The position numbers were made by a program, and so were the translations under genes. Below are positions 16,251 through 25,086 of a DNA stretch of 47,714 nt, one piece after another; the first letter of the stretch is position 1; each line of letters opens with the position of its first letter. The notes below the pieces were generated by a model. That model saw nothing but the letters and a program-made list of their open reading frames with translations. It was not told the origin of the DNA and did no database searches. This DNA is from CAIXQW01 sp046049675 (GTDB taxonomy: Bacteria; Bacteroidota; Bacteroidia; Chitinophagales; Chitinophagaceae): NCBI GenBank assembly GCA_046049675.1, contig JBJORA010000026.1, forward strand, positions 1-47,714, read 5' to 3'.

Positions 16251-17255
16251 ATGAGTAAAATTACAGCTGCTATTACTTGCGTAGGTGCTTGGGTACCGCC
16301 AGATATACTTGACAATGAAATGCTCAGTAAAATGGTAGACACCAACGACGAGTGGATAACATCGCGTACTGGTATTAAAACGAGGCATATACTTAAGGGC
16401 GAAAATATGGGTACCAGCGAAATTGGTATGCATGCAGTTCAAGAGATTCTGCGTAAGCGCAATATTGATCCCTTAGAAATTGATTTATTGATTTGTGCAA
16501 CGACTACACCAGACATGCAGTTTCCTGCAACTGCCAATATTATTTGTGACAAAGCTGGACTAAAGAATGCATTTGGTTACGATATCAATGCAGCATGTAG
16601 TGGCTTTTTGTATGCGCTAACAACTGCAAGTAAGTTTATTGAAAGCGGCACACACAAAAAAGTAATTGTGGTGGGTGCAGATAAAATGAGTAGCATTATC
16701 AATTACACAGACCGCACTACATGCATCATATTTGGTGACGGTGGCGGTGCTGTATTACTTGAACCGAATACCGAAGGATTTGGAATTGTAGATAGTGTAT
16801 TGCGCAGTGACGGTGCAGGCAGAGCACACTTACATCAAAAGGCTGGTGGTAGCGCAAAGCCTGCGAGCCACGAAACGGTAGATGCGGGCGAGCATTATGT
16901 TTATCAAGAAGGGCAAACGGTGTTTAAGTTTGCTGTAACCAATATGGCAGATGTTGCGTACGAAATTATGGAACGCAACAATTTAGTCAGCGACGACATC
17001 GCATGGCTAGTACCGCATCAGGCCAACAAGCGCATTATTGACGCTACACGCGAGCGTATGGGTTTGCCAGAAAGTAAGACGATGGTCAATATTCAGCGCT
17101 ATGGCAATACCACCAACGGTACACTGCCACTATGCCTTTGGGAATGGGAAAAGCAGCTCAATAAAGGCGACAATATTGTGTTGGCCGCATTTGGCGGTGG
17201 TTTTACGTGGGGTGCTACTTATCTGAAGTGGGCATATAATTCTAGTAATGAATAG
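16251..17255 (+). CDS. fabH: 3-Oxoacyl-ACP synthase III (FabH-like)
   Basis: Starts fatty acid synthesis by condensing acetyl-CoA or a branched acyl-CoA with malonyl-ACP. The frame is open from 16143, but the ATG at 16251 matches the family N-terminus (MSKITAAITCVGAWVP) and is preceded by an AAGG. 334 residues. Catalytic Cys116 lies in NAACSGFL, the histidine in VPHQANKRI, and the asparagine in RYGNTTNGTLPL. The usual GNTSAAS form is changed to GNTTNGT. It stands apart from other fab genes, so it may be a second copy feeding a specific lipid; the primary FabH role is still the simplest reading. A near-consensus TACCTTTA lies at 16223-16230. Confidence 0.9.
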   Translation: MSKITAAITCVGAWVPPDILDNEMLSKMVDTNDEWITSRTGIKTRHILKGENMGTSEIGMHAVQEILRKRNIDPLEIDLLICATTTPDMQFPATANIICDKAGLKNAFGYDINAACSGFLYALTTASKFIESGTHKKVIVVGADKMSSIINYTDRTTCIIFGDGGGAVLLEPNTEGFGIVDSVLRSDGAGRAHLHQKAGGSAKPASHETVDAGEHYVYQEGQTVFKFAVTNMADVAYEIMERNNLVSDDIAWLVPHQANKRIIDATRERMGLPESKTMVNIQRYGNTTNGTLPLCLWEWEKQLNKGDNIVLAAFGGGFTWGATYLKWAYNSSNE

Positions 17256-17268
17256 TTAGCAATATCAC

Positions 17269-17276
17269 TACCTTTG
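17269..17276 (+). promoter_or_regulatory. -7 promoter element TACCTTTG, 4 nt from the endonuclease start
   Basis: Perfect TAnnTTTG match followed by TACT and ATG at 17281, a geometry that predicts a leaderless mRNA. Confidence 0.6.
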
Positions 17277-17280
17277 TACT

Positions 17281-18324
17281 ATGGGCTTAAGGGCAAAATT
17301 GGTTTGTGTGTTATTGAGTGTGGTTGCTATTGCTCATGGGCAAATACCAAATGGTTATTACAATCAGGCACAAGGTTTAAGCGGTACGCAATTAAAAACT
17401 GCTTTACATAATATTATTACAAGCGGCCATAGTGCTTTGCAATGGACAGACACTTGGACTGCCTTGCAATCTACAGATGTAAAGAGCAATGGCAAAGTAT
17501 GGGACGTTTATAGTTGGGTACCTAGTGGACCTCAGCCGTACGAATATACTTTTGGCCCTGGCGACCAATGTGGTAATTATAGTGCAGAAGGCGACTGCTA
17601 TAACCGCGAACATGTTTGGCCACAAAGTCTGTTTAATAGTGCCTTGCCAATGCGCAGCGATTTGCATAGTTTATTTGCAAGCGATGGTTGGGTCAACAAT
17701 GCAAGAGCAGATTTCCCATTTGGCGAAGTAAGCAATGTAAGTTCCACTTATCAACAAGGTTCTACGCTTGGCAGTAGCACTACTTACCCAAGTTATAGCG
17801 GCATGACCTTTGAGCCAATTGATAGTTTGAAAGGCGACTTTGCACGTGCAATTCTATACTTTGCTACACGCTACGAAGGTCAAGATGCTGGCTGGAGCGA
17901 CTGGCCAATGGCCAATGGTGCAGATTTGACTAATAATGCAATCGCAATTTTGCGCACATGGCATACGTTTGACCCAGTGAGCACAAAAGAAATTAATCGT
18001 AATAATGCTGTGTTTACTTTGCAAGGCAATCGCAATCCGTTTGTAGATTTCCCTGAATTTGTAGAATGCATTTGGGGCACTAGCACGGCATGTTCTGGCT
18101 TAAGTGTGCGCGATGTAAATGCTACTGCTTTGACGCTTCAATATGCGAACAATAAAATTCTACTGCCTAATAGCTATAACGGAAAAACCTATACAGTATT
18201 CAATACTTACGGACAGGTTGTAACACAAGCAGCTTATATGGAGAGCATCAACACAAGCAGTTTAACACCTGGTGTTTATTTATTGCGTATTGAGAACATG
18301 TTTGCAAAATTTAGTGCAAAATAA
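17281..18324 (+). CDS. Secreted endonuclease I with T9SS sorting domain
   Basis: 347 residues. A signal peptide ends near residue 21 (AIAHGQ). Residues about 22-265 are an endonuclease I (EndA/Vvn) domain, with the beta-beta-alpha-metal signature NREHVWPQS and the following MRSDLHSLFASDGWVNNARADFPFG; such enzymes cut DNA and RNA without sequence preference outside the cell. Residues about 276-347 look like a type A T9SS C-terminal sorting domain (YTVFNTYGQVV, SLTPGVYLLRIEN), so the protein is expected to be exported across the outer membrane and either released or anchored. Probable role: using extracellular DNA as a phosphate or nucleotide source. Confidence 0.92.
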   Translation: MGLRAKLVCVLLSVVAIAHGQIPNGYYNQAQGLSGTQLKTALHNIITSGHSALQWTDTWTALQSTDVKSNGKVWDVYSWVPSGPQPYEYTFGPGDQCGNYSAEGDCYNREHVWPQSLFNSALPMRSDLHSLFASDGWVNNARADFPFGEVSNVSSTYQQGSTLGSSTTYPSYSGMTFEPIDSLKGDFARAILYFATRYEGQDAGWSDWPMANGADLTNNAIAILRTWHTFDPVSTKEINRNNAVFTLQGNRNPFVDFPEFVECIWGTSTACSGLSVRDVNATALTLQYANNKILLPNSYNGKTYTVFNTYGQVVTQAAYMESINTSSLTPGVYLLRIENMFAKFSAK

Positions 18325-18345
18325 TTTTTATTTGCACCACCAAGC

Positions 18346-19002
18346 ATGTATCAACAACTGTTACAAGACGTACAAAAGCACAATGCTACATTAATTGCTG
18401 TAAGCAAAACCAAACCTGTTGCTGACATCAAAGCCCTGTATTTGCAGGGACAGCGACACTTTGGCGAAAACAAGGTACAAGAGTTGGTAGATAAGTACGA
18501 GAGCTTACCTAAGGATATTCAGTGGCATTTAATTGGGCATTTGCAAACAAATAAAGTAAAGTATATCGTGCCCTTTGTGCACCTCATTCATAGTGTAGAT
18601 AGCATTAAGTTGCTGAGAGAAATTCAAAAGGAAGCAGCTAAGATTTATAGAAATGTAAGTGTGCTGCTACAATTGTATGTGGCTACCGAGGAAACAAAAT
18701 TTGGACTGAGTCTTACTGAAGCACAAGAGCTATTGGATGAGTACCACCAAAATAAAGAGCAGTACAACTATATTAATATTTGCGGCATAATGGGTATGGC
18801 TAGCTTTACCGATAATAGTGCACAAGTGCAGCAAGAGTTTAAGACGCTGCGCAATAATTTTCAAATACTAAAGGATACTTACTTCCCTTTCGACAATAAG
18901 TTTCGCGAAATAAGCATGGGCATGAGTGGTGATTATGCCATGGCTTTAGCTGAAGGAAGTACAATGATACGTGTTGGCAGTTTATTGTTTGGCGCGAGAT
19001 AA
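18346..19002 (+). CDS. YggS/PLPBP-family pyridoxal phosphate homeostasis protein
   Basis: 218 residues with an alanine-racemase-like barrel. Lys21 in IAVSKTKP is the PLP-binding residue; FGENKVQEL, WHLIGHLQTNK and the closing SMGMSGDYAMAL and IRVGSLLFG segments are the family hallmarks. Members buffer free PLP in the cytoplasm and have no clear catalytic activity. It precedes prmA by 15 bp, likely as one transcript. Confidence 0.93.
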   Translation: MYQQLLQDVQKHNATLIAVSKTKPVADIKALYLQGQRHFGENKVQELVDKYESLPKDIQWHLIGHLQTNKVKYIVPFVHLIHSVDSIKLLREIQKEAAKIYRNVSVLLQLYVATEETKFGLSLTEAQELLDEYHQNKEQYNYINICGIMGMASFTDNSAQVQQEFKTLRNNFQILKDTYFPFDNKFREISMGMSGDYAMALAEGSTMIRVGSLLFGAR

Positions 19003-19017
19003 AATAAACCAAAACAT

Positions 19018-19842
19018 ATGCCACAAGCTTTCAAAGAAATTGTATTTAGCAATACCAATCAAGAGCAGCAAGAAATATTGCTTGCCTTACTGAGCAACTT
19101 GGGCTACGATTCTTTTTTACAAGAAGAAAATTTGCTAAAAGCTTATGTACTCCAAAGCGATTTTAATGCGGAGGAACTGGCGCAAATAGCGTCTGCACAA
19201 GAAGTTTCGTACACAATTGGCGATTTAGAGCAAAAGAATTGGAACGAAGAGTGGGAGAAAAACTACGAGGCAGTTATCGTTAACGACAAAGTTGCGGTGC
19301 GTGCACATTTTCATGAACCAATTGTAAGCAGCGCTTGCAATATTATTATCACACCACAAATGAGCTTCGGTACTGGTCATCATAGCACCACCAAGCTGAT
19401 GCTACAGTTACTTAGCGACATGCGTTTGAAAGACGCCACCGTATTTGATTACGGTTGTGGCACTGGCGTACTTGGCATTTACACGGCGTTGCAGGGTGCC
19501 TCTCTCGTGCACATGTGCGACATCGACGATAACTGCGTAGATAATACTACTAGCAATATTGCCTTGAACAATGCCGAGAATTGTTCGGTAGTATGTGCCA
19601 ATATTAGCGATACTGAAGCTAGGCAATATGATATCGTCATCGCGAACATCAACCTTAATATTCTTACCGATAATATGCAAGCCATGGCAGAACGGGTAGC
19701 CAGTGGGGGGCATTTGTTGTTGAGTGGATTTTTTACCAGCGACGCTCCAATTTTGGAATCTTATGGCAAAAAGTACGACCTGACAATTTACAGAACTTGT
19801 AATGAGTTAAATTGGTGCGCTTTACACATGATAAAAAAGTAG
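19018..19842 (+). CDS. prmA: Ribosomal protein L11 methyltransferase
   Basis: Trimethylates lysines of ribosomal protein L11 using S-adenosylmethionine. 274 residues. The N-terminal substrate-recognition part ends with NWNEEWEKNYE; the linker segment MSFGTGHHSTTKLML is the PrmA signature; the SAM-binding motif is VFDYGCGTGVLGI, and NINLNIL is the active-site asparagine-containing motif. Full length, ATG start, 15 bp after the yggS-like gene. Confidence 0.93.
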   Translation: MPQAFKEIVFSNTNQEQQEILLALLSNLGYDSFLQEENLLKAYVLQSDFNAEELAQIASAQEVSYTIGDLEQKNWNEEWEKNYEAVIVNDKVAVRAHFHEPIVSSACNIIITPQMSFGTGHHSTTKLMLQLLSDMRLKDATVFDYGCGTGVLGIYTALQGASLVHMCDIDDNCVDNTTSNIALNNAENCSVVCANISDTEARQYDIVIANINLNILTDNMQAMAERVASGGHLLLSGFFTSDAPILESYGKKYDLTIYRTCNELNWCALHMIKK

Positions 19843-19872
19843 ATGTGTATACGGCTTATTGCAATAATGTCT

Positions 19873-19880
19873 TAACTTTG
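19873..19880 (+). promoter_or_regulatory. -7 promoter element TAACTTTG for plsY
   Basis: Perfect TAnnTTTG match 19 nt before the ATG at 19900. Confidence 0.5.
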
Positions 19881-19899
19881 CAGATTATCTTTTAATTAA

Positions 19900-20538
19900 A
19901 TGTTTGAAGTAATACTGGTTGTACTTGCATATTTGTTGGGCTCTATTAGCACAGCGATTGTTGTAGGTAAAGCTTTTTTTAATATAGATGTTCGTGAGCA
20001 TGGCAGTGGCAATGCAGGCGCAACAAATACTTTTCGCACTTTAGGCAAAAAGGCTGGTGTGGTTGTTTTGCTTGGCGATGTGTTTAAGGGCGTGCTTGCT
20101 ACAAAGCTTATTTTGTTTCATAGTGGCTATAATCTAGAGACTACGCCTTTGGCTTATGTAAATTTTCAAGTGGTACTTGGTATGGCAGCAGTGCTTGGCC
20201 ATGTGTTTCCAATATGGGCCAACTTCAAAGGTGGTAAAGGCATTGCAACATTGTTTGGCATGATTGCCGCAGTACAACCAATTGCAGCATTGTGCCTTGC
20301 TTCAGTATTTTTACTTGTATTTCTTACTACAAAGTATGTTAGCCTTAGCAGCATTTTGGCTGCCGTTACTTTTCCGCTTATTTTGTTCTTTGTTTTTCAT
20401 GAGCAGGCGCTAATCTATCGTGGTTTTGCAATTGCCGCAGCTTGTGCAGTGCTTGTCACACATTACAAGAATATTCAGCGTTTACTAGCTGGTAGCGAGA
20501 GCAAAATGTCTTTGTTCAAAAACAGACAACAGAAGTAG
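19900..20538 (+). CDS. plsY: Glycerol-3-phosphate acyltransferase PlsY
   Basis: Integral membrane enzyme that transfers an acyl group from acyl-phosphate to glycerol-3-phosphate, the first step of phospholipid synthesis. 212 residues, about five membrane helices. The three conserved PlsY motifs are present: GSGNAGATNTFR near residue 36, NFKGGKGIAT near residue 107, and the C-terminal region ending VLVTHYKNIQRL. PlsX, which makes acyl-phosphate, is not in the window. The next gene starts 3 bp downstream. Confidence 0.94.
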   Translation: MFEVILVVLAYLLGSISTAIVVGKAFFNIDVREHGSGNAGATNTFRTLGKKAGVVVLLGDVFKGVLATKLILFHSGYNLETTPLAYVNFQVVLGMAAVLGHVFPIWANFKGGKGIATLFGMIAAVQPIAALCLASVFLLVFLTTKYVSLSSILAAVTFPLILFFVFHEQALIYRGFAIAAACAVLVTHYKNIQRLLAGSESKMSLFKNRQQK

Positions 20539-20541
20539 GTC

Positions 20542-21210
20542 GTGCGCAATAGCATCAATGCTTTTAGCAAACTTGCGAGCTACATCCTTCCAATTAATTT
20601 AGCTAAGTCACAAAGTGCAGTTAGTGGTACCATCAGCGTAGACCTTTTGCGCGGCGAACTAATGCTCTGCGCCGATAAAGCGTGCTATAGTTTTGGCAAA
20701 TACTACAATCCTTTTAAGCACAGTTTCAGGTACGCCGCCGAGAAAGGCTGGCGTTTGCCTCAAAATTTTCTATTACTAGGAGCCGGCATGTTGAGTGCTT
20801 TGCGCATTTTGCAGCACAACCATCAGCATCTTCCGCAGCAAACAAGCGCTGTTGAATTAGATGCAAAAGTAATAGCCTACGCAAAGCAATTTGTAGACCC
20901 GAAGCTGCTGTCGCAAACTAATCTTATACAAGCGGATGCCGTGGCTTTTATGGCAACACATGCTTTGCAGCACGATTGTATAGCAGTGGATGTATATGTA
21001 GATATGGATATTCCGCAGCAAGTTACTAGCCCTGCATTTTTAGAACGGTGCAAACAATGCCTTGCCACGCAAGGTTATATTATTTACAATGCTTACTTCA
21101 AAGACGCAGGTATGCTTGAGGCTTTCAGGCAAAATTTTGAGCAAGTCTTTCCTAGCATGGAAGCCATTACGTGGGATGTGAATACTTTTTTTATAGCACG
21201 TATTGCTTAG
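20542..21210 (+). CDS. Spermidine synthase-like SAM-binding protein
   Basis: 222 residues, GTG start 3 bp after plsY and thus in the same operon. It has a class I methyltransferase fold of the spermidine synthase type: NFLLLGAGMLSALRIL as the nucleotide loop, TSAVELDAKVIAYAK with the acidic residue that binds the ribose, and DCIAVDVYVDM as the post-motif. The polyamine-binding signature is not complete (the usual GGGDG loop is replaced by LGAGM), so spermidine production is doubtful; such stand-alone proteins are common and uncharacterised. It converges on the gene at 21290 across a strong terminator. Confidence 0.78.
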   Translation: MRNSINAFSKLASYILPINLAKSQSAVSGTISVDLLRGELMLCADKACYSFGKYYNPFKHSFRYAAEKGWRLPQNFLLLGAGMLSALRILQHNHQHLPQQTSAVELDAKVIAYAKQFVDPKLLSQTNLIQADAVAFMATHALQHDCIAVDVYVDMDIPQQVTSPAFLERCKQCLATQGYIIYNAYFKDAGMLEAFRQNFEQVFPSMEAITWDVNTFFIARIA

Positions 21211-21230
21211 TGACACATTGTACCAGGCAC

Positions 21231-21273
21231 AAAAAAACGTGCACCGCTATTGCAATGCACGTTTCCATTTTTG
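21231..21273. terminator. Bidirectional terminator
   Basis: A perfect 9-bp stem (AAACGTGCA at 21235-21243, TGCACGTTT at 21256-21264) with a 12-nt loop stands between two convergent genes. An A run before it and a T-rich run after it supply the U tract for both directions. Confidence 0.85.
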
Positions 21274-21289
21274 TTAAATCTAAACTAGA

Positions 21290-21667
21290 CTACTGTTTGT
21301 AAAGCGTAATGCTTACAGCACCGTCTACTAAAACCATCGTTGTAGCTGTTAAGCTTTTAATGCTATAGCTTACGCGTTGCCCATCGGCATCAGCTACCAC
21401 AACTTGGTTATTGTTTGCTGCGTAAATTTTACTTACTACAGCCACTTCTTTACCGTCTTTCTTCTTACCAATTTCGCCAAAGCCTGGGCCTTTTACATTA
21501 ATAAATGTAAGGTTGCATACTTTATCGCTTGGTTGAATATTGCCCACTTTCCACTTACCTGTAATGGCAGTTGTAATGTTTTGATTGTTCAACACAATCT
21601 CTCCCGTCTGTGCCTTGGCAGCTATTGTAAATAGTGCTACTATGGCTACTAATATTATTCTCTTCAT
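21290..21667 (-). CDS. Small secreted hypothetical protein
   Basis: The frame is open from 21712, but the ATG at 21667 gives a proper signal peptide (MKRIILVAIVALFTIAAKAQ), and a promoter element at 21691-21698 lies upstream of it within the longer frame. 125 residues. The mature part is rich in beta strands with WKV near its start and many short polar loops, which could be a lipocalin-like or small barrel fold; this is only an impression. No catalytic motif. Its promoter region faces that of parC. Confidence 0.75.
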   Translation of the reverse strand: MKRIILVAIVALFTIAAKAQTGEIVLNNQNITTAITGKWKVGNIQPSDKVCNLTFINVKGPGFGEIGKKKDGKEVAVVSKIYAANNNQVVVADADGQRVSYSIKSLTATTMVLVDGAVSITLYKQ

Positions 21668-21690
21668 GTTAATAACAATCTTGTGTATAA

Positions 21691-21698
21691 CAAATTTA
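21691..21698 (-). promoter_or_regulatory. -7 promoter element TAAATTTG for the small secreted protein
   Basis: Perfect TAnnTTTG match on the minus strand, 23 nt before the ATG at 21667. Confidence 0.45.
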
Positions 21699-21769
21699 GT
21701 GCCAATGCGCATTCCAAACGCATTTTTGCGGTGAATAATTTAGGTTCATTAACAATAATTGTTGCTAAA

Positions 21770-24289
21770 GTGTCCAAAATAGTAGAGTTTGAAGAAATAA
21801 ACCCTGACCATTCGGGTCATGTAGATGGAATGTACCAGGCATGGTTTTTAGACTATGCAAGCTATGTAATACTAGAAAGAGCAGTGCCGGCCTTAGAAGA
21901 TGGCCTTAAACCTGTGCAACGCAGAATCTTGCATGCACTCAACGAAATGGATGATGGCCGCTTTAACAAAGTTGCCAACGTAATTGGTGCAACCATGCAA
22001 TACCATCCGCATGGCGACATGAGTATTGGCGATGCACTTGTTGCTATCGGACAAAAAGATTTACTATTAGATACACAGGGCAACTGGGGCGACGTACGCA
22101 CAGGCGACAGTGCTGCTGCACCACGTTATATAGAAACACGCCTAAGTAAATTTGCACTTGATATTGCCTTCAATGATAAAACAACCGATTGGCAATTAAG
22201 TTACGATGGTCGTAAGCGCGAGCCGACTACTTTACCAATGAAATTTCCTTTGCTATTGGTACAAGGCGCAGAAGGTATTGCTGTTGGTTTAAGCACAAAA
22301 ATTCTACCGCATAATTTCTGTGAAGTGATAGAGGCGGCAATTAAATACTTACGTGGCAAAAAGTTTGAGCTCTATCCCGATTTTCAAACAGGTGGTTTTA
22401 TAGATGTACAGAATTACAACGATGGAAGACGCGGTGGAAAAATTCGTGTCCGCGCACGCATAGAAGAGCGCGATGCCAAAACGGTATTGATTAAAAGTGT
22501 ACCGTTTGGTGTAACTACTACCTCGCTAATTGATAGCATTATTAAAGCCAATGATGCTGGTAAGATAAAGATTAAAAAAATTACTGATAACACTGCTGCC
22601 GAAGTAGAAATAGAAGTACAAATAGCACCGGGCGTAAGCGTCAATCAAACGATTGATGCCTTGTATGCATTTACAAGTTGCGAGCAGGGTATTAGTCCTA
22701 ATATTTGCGTTATCGACAACGAGCAGCCGAAGTTTATTGGCGCTAGCGAATTGCTAAGAAGTAGTGTAGACAATACAAAGAATCTACTTAAACGCGAGCT
22801 TGAAATTAGACTTGGCGAGTTGCAAGAAAAGTGGCACTACACAAGTTTAGAAAAAATATTCTTTGAAGAAAAAATATACAAAGAATTAGAAAAGAAGCAT
22901 GCTACTTGGGAAAAGGTATTGGATGCTATCGCAGTGGCATTTAAGCCATTTGAAAAAATGCTTAAGCGCGATATTACTCGCGAGGATATTATTAAGCTGT
23001 GCGAAAAACCAGTTCGTCGTATTTATAAACTAGATATTGATGAGTTGAATGAGCAAATCAAAAAGCTTAACGACGAGATTAAGAAAACCAAGCAACACCT
23101 CAACGAACTAGTAGAGTACACTATAGCCTACTTTACCGAGCTACTTAAGAAGTACGGCAAGGGTCGTGAGCGTCATACAGAAATTCGTGTGTTTGATACT
23201 ATTGCAGTGTCGCACATTGCTATTGCTAACACAAAAGTGTATATGAACCGTGCCGATGGTTTTGTGGGTACTGGTCTTAAGAAGGATGAGTTTTTAGTAG
23301 AATGTAACGATAGCGATTTGATTATTGGCTTTACTAAAGATGGTAAATACAAAGTTGTAAAAATTAGCGACAAAGTATTTATCGGTAAAGACATTATACA
23401 CGCTGACGTATTTAAGAAAAACGATGACCGTACAGGCTATAATGCCATTTATGTAGATGGTAAAACGGGCGTGAGTTATGCCAAGCGTTTTAACGTGACT
23501 GGCATTACTATGAATAAAGAGTACGACATTACACGTGGAAGCGATAAGAGTAAGTTACACTACTTTACAGCTAACCCAAATAGCGAGAGCGAAGTGGTAA
23601 CAATTAATCTGCGTGAGTGTAAGGCCAAAATAAAATCTTGGGAATTCGACTTTGCAGAACTTGCTATGAAAGGTCGCAGCAGTATGGGTAACCAAGTAAC
23701 GAAGTATCCTGTAAAAAATGTCAAGCAAAAGAGCAAAGGCAAGAGTACTTTAGGTGGTAAGCAAATTTGGTTTGACGATGCCACTGGCCGCCTTAGTTTG
23801 GAGGAAACAGAATCTCTACTAGGCAGTTTCAACGAAGACGATAGAATACTGGCAGTGTACAACGATGGCATGTACGAAGTAACCAATACTGATATGGTTA
23901 ATCGTTACGACATTGAGAAACTAGTATTAATAGAAAAGTATAAACCAACTGCTATTATAAGCGCTATTTATTACGATGGTGATAAAGGAGCATACTTTGC
24001 AAAACGCTTCAAATTAGAAGTTGCAGGATTAGCCGCCAAAACCATGTTTATTAAAGAAGGTGAGCACAACTTCTTGGAATGGATAAGCACGCATGCAGCA
24101 CCAGAAATAAATATAATGGTAGGTAAGACCAAGAAAGATAGTACCATCACTAAAATTAGTCTAACAGATTTTGTTGATGTTGCCGGATGGAAAAGTGTAG
24201 GCACAAAACTATGTGGTAGAGATTTGATAGAGATTGAAACCATACCTGCCATAGAAGGCGATAATGGCGAAGCGCCAACTTTATTTTAG
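21770..24289 (+). CDS. parC: DNA topoisomerase IV subunit A
   Basis: Type II topoisomerase subunit that breaks and rejoins DNA to separate daughter chromosomes. The frame is open from 21683, but that part overlaps the divergent gene and its promoter; a GTG at 21770 gives a family-like N-terminus (SKIVEFEE) and places the catalytic tyrosine of AAPRY at residue 120, as in E. coli ParC. 839 residues. The N-terminal DYASYVILERAVP and GLKPVQRRIL segments are typical of Bacteroidota ParC. The quinolone-determining loop reads HPHGDMSIGD, with methionine at position 84. The C-terminal part is a degenerate beta-pinwheel. parE is not adjacent in this window. Confidence 0.92.
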   Translation: MSKIVEFEEINPDHSGHVDGMYQAWFLDYASYVILERAVPALEDGLKPVQRRILHALNEMDDGRFNKVANVIGATMQYHPHGDMSIGDALVAIGQKDLLLDTQGNWGDVRTGDSAAAPRYIETRLSKFALDIAFNDKTTDWQLSYDGRKREPTTLPMKFPLLLVQGAEGIAVGLSTKILPHNFCEVIEAAIKYLRGKKFELYPDFQTGGFIDVQNYNDGRRGGKIRVRARIEERDAKTVLIKSVPFGVTTTSLIDSIIKANDAGKIKIKKITDNTAAEVEIEVQIAPGVSVNQTIDALYAFTSCEQGISPNICVIDNEQPKFIGASELLRSSVDNTKNLLKRELEIRLGELQEKWHYTSLEKIFFEEKIYKELEKKHATWEKVLDAIAVAFKPFEKMLKRDITREDIIKLCEKPVRRIYKLDIDELNEQIKKLNDEIKKTKQHLNELVEYTIAYFTELLKKYGKGRERHTEIRVFDTIAVSHIAIANTKVYMNRADGFVGTGLKKDEFLVECNDSDLIIGFTKDGKYKVVKISDKVFIGKDIIHADVFKKNDDRTGYNAIYVDGKTGVSYAKRFNVTGITMNKEYDITRGSDKSKLHYFTANPNSESEVVTINLRECKAKIKSWEFDFAELAMKGRSSMGNQVTKYPVKNVKQKSKGKSTLGGKQIWFDDATGRLSLEETESLLGSFNEDDRILAVYNDGMYEVTNTDMVNRYDIEKLVLIEKYKPTAIISAIYYDGDKGAYFAKRFKLEVAGLAAKTMFIKEGEHNFLEWISTHAAPEINIMVGKTKKDSTITKISLTDFVDVAGWKSVGTKLCGRDLIEIETIPAIEGDNGEAPTLF

Positions 24290-24294
24290 CGACC

Positions 24295-25086
24295 ATGGCA
24301 AAACCAAGAGGGCATACGTATATCAATAACGACCTTACAGCCAAGAAAGCTTTAGGTCAACATTTTTTGCACGATGCCACAATTTGCCAACGCATCGTAG
24401 ACGCTGTTGCTTTGTATAAAGGAACACAGCTTTTAGAAATTGGTCCTGGGCCTGGTGCTATTACAAAGTATCTAGTAGAATTGCCATACGACTTTAAGTG
24501 CGTGGAATTGGATAAAGAGAAGGTTGCATATTTGAATACAACTTATCCAAGCCTAGTTGGCAAAATTATAGAAGGTGACTTCTTAAAGCAGCAAGAGATT
24601 TTTGATGGCGAGTTTGCTATCGTAGGTAACTTTCCCTATAACATCTCTACAGAAATCGTATTTAAGATTTTGGATTGGAAAGCACAAGTACCCTATGTGG
24701 TTGGTATGTTTCAAAAAGAAGTGGCAGATAGGTTTGCTAGTAAGCACGGCAATAAAACCTATGGTGTAACAAGTGTATTAGCGCAATGCTATTATGATAT
24801 AGACGTATTGTTTGATGTGCCACCAACTTGCTTTACACCGCCACCAAAAGTAATGAGTGCTGTTTTGCATATGCACTACAATGGCAACAAATACAATATC
24901 GACAATTTTAAACAGTTTAGCAAGTTTGTAAAGATTGCATTTTCGCAACGGCGCAAAACGCTACGCAATTGTTTCAAGAGTTATTTGAATGCAGATGTAT
25001 TGCAGGCTGATATATTCGGACAACGCGCCGAGCAATTAAGTGTGCAAGATTTTGTTGACATGTATAATACTACCTTTGTATCGTGA
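24295..25086 (+). CDS. rsmA: 16S rRNA dimethyladenosine transferase
   Basis: RsmA (KsgA) dimethylates two adjacent adenines near the 3' end of 16S rRNA during 30S assembly. 263 residues. Visible motifs: KKALGQHFLHD at the start, LLEIGPGPGAIT for SAM binding, VGNFPYNIST with the catalytic N-P-Y motif, and FSQRRKTLRN near the C-terminus. It starts 5 bp after parC. Its stop codon overlaps the start of the next gene. Confidence 0.96.
   Translation: MAKPRGHTYINNDLTAKKALGQHFLHDATICQRIVDAVALYKGTQLLEIGPGPGAITKYLVELPYDFKCVELDKEKVAYLNTTYPSLVGKIIEGDFLKQQEIFDGEFAIVGNFPYNISTEIVFKILDWKAQVPYVVGMFQKEVADRFASKHGNKTYGVTSVLAQCYYDIDVLFDVPPTCFTPPPKVMSAVLHMHYNGNKYNIDNFKQFSKFVKIAFSQRRKTLRNCFKSYLNADVLQADIFGQRAEQLSVQDFVDMYNTTFVS
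25071..25078 (+). promoter_or_regulatory. -7 promoter element TACCTTTG inside the end of rsmA
   Basis: Perfect TAnnTTTG match, 4 nt before the GTG start at 25083 and overlapping the last codons of rsmA. It suggests an internal promoter giving a leaderless transcript of the dehydrogenase gene. Confidence 0.5.
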
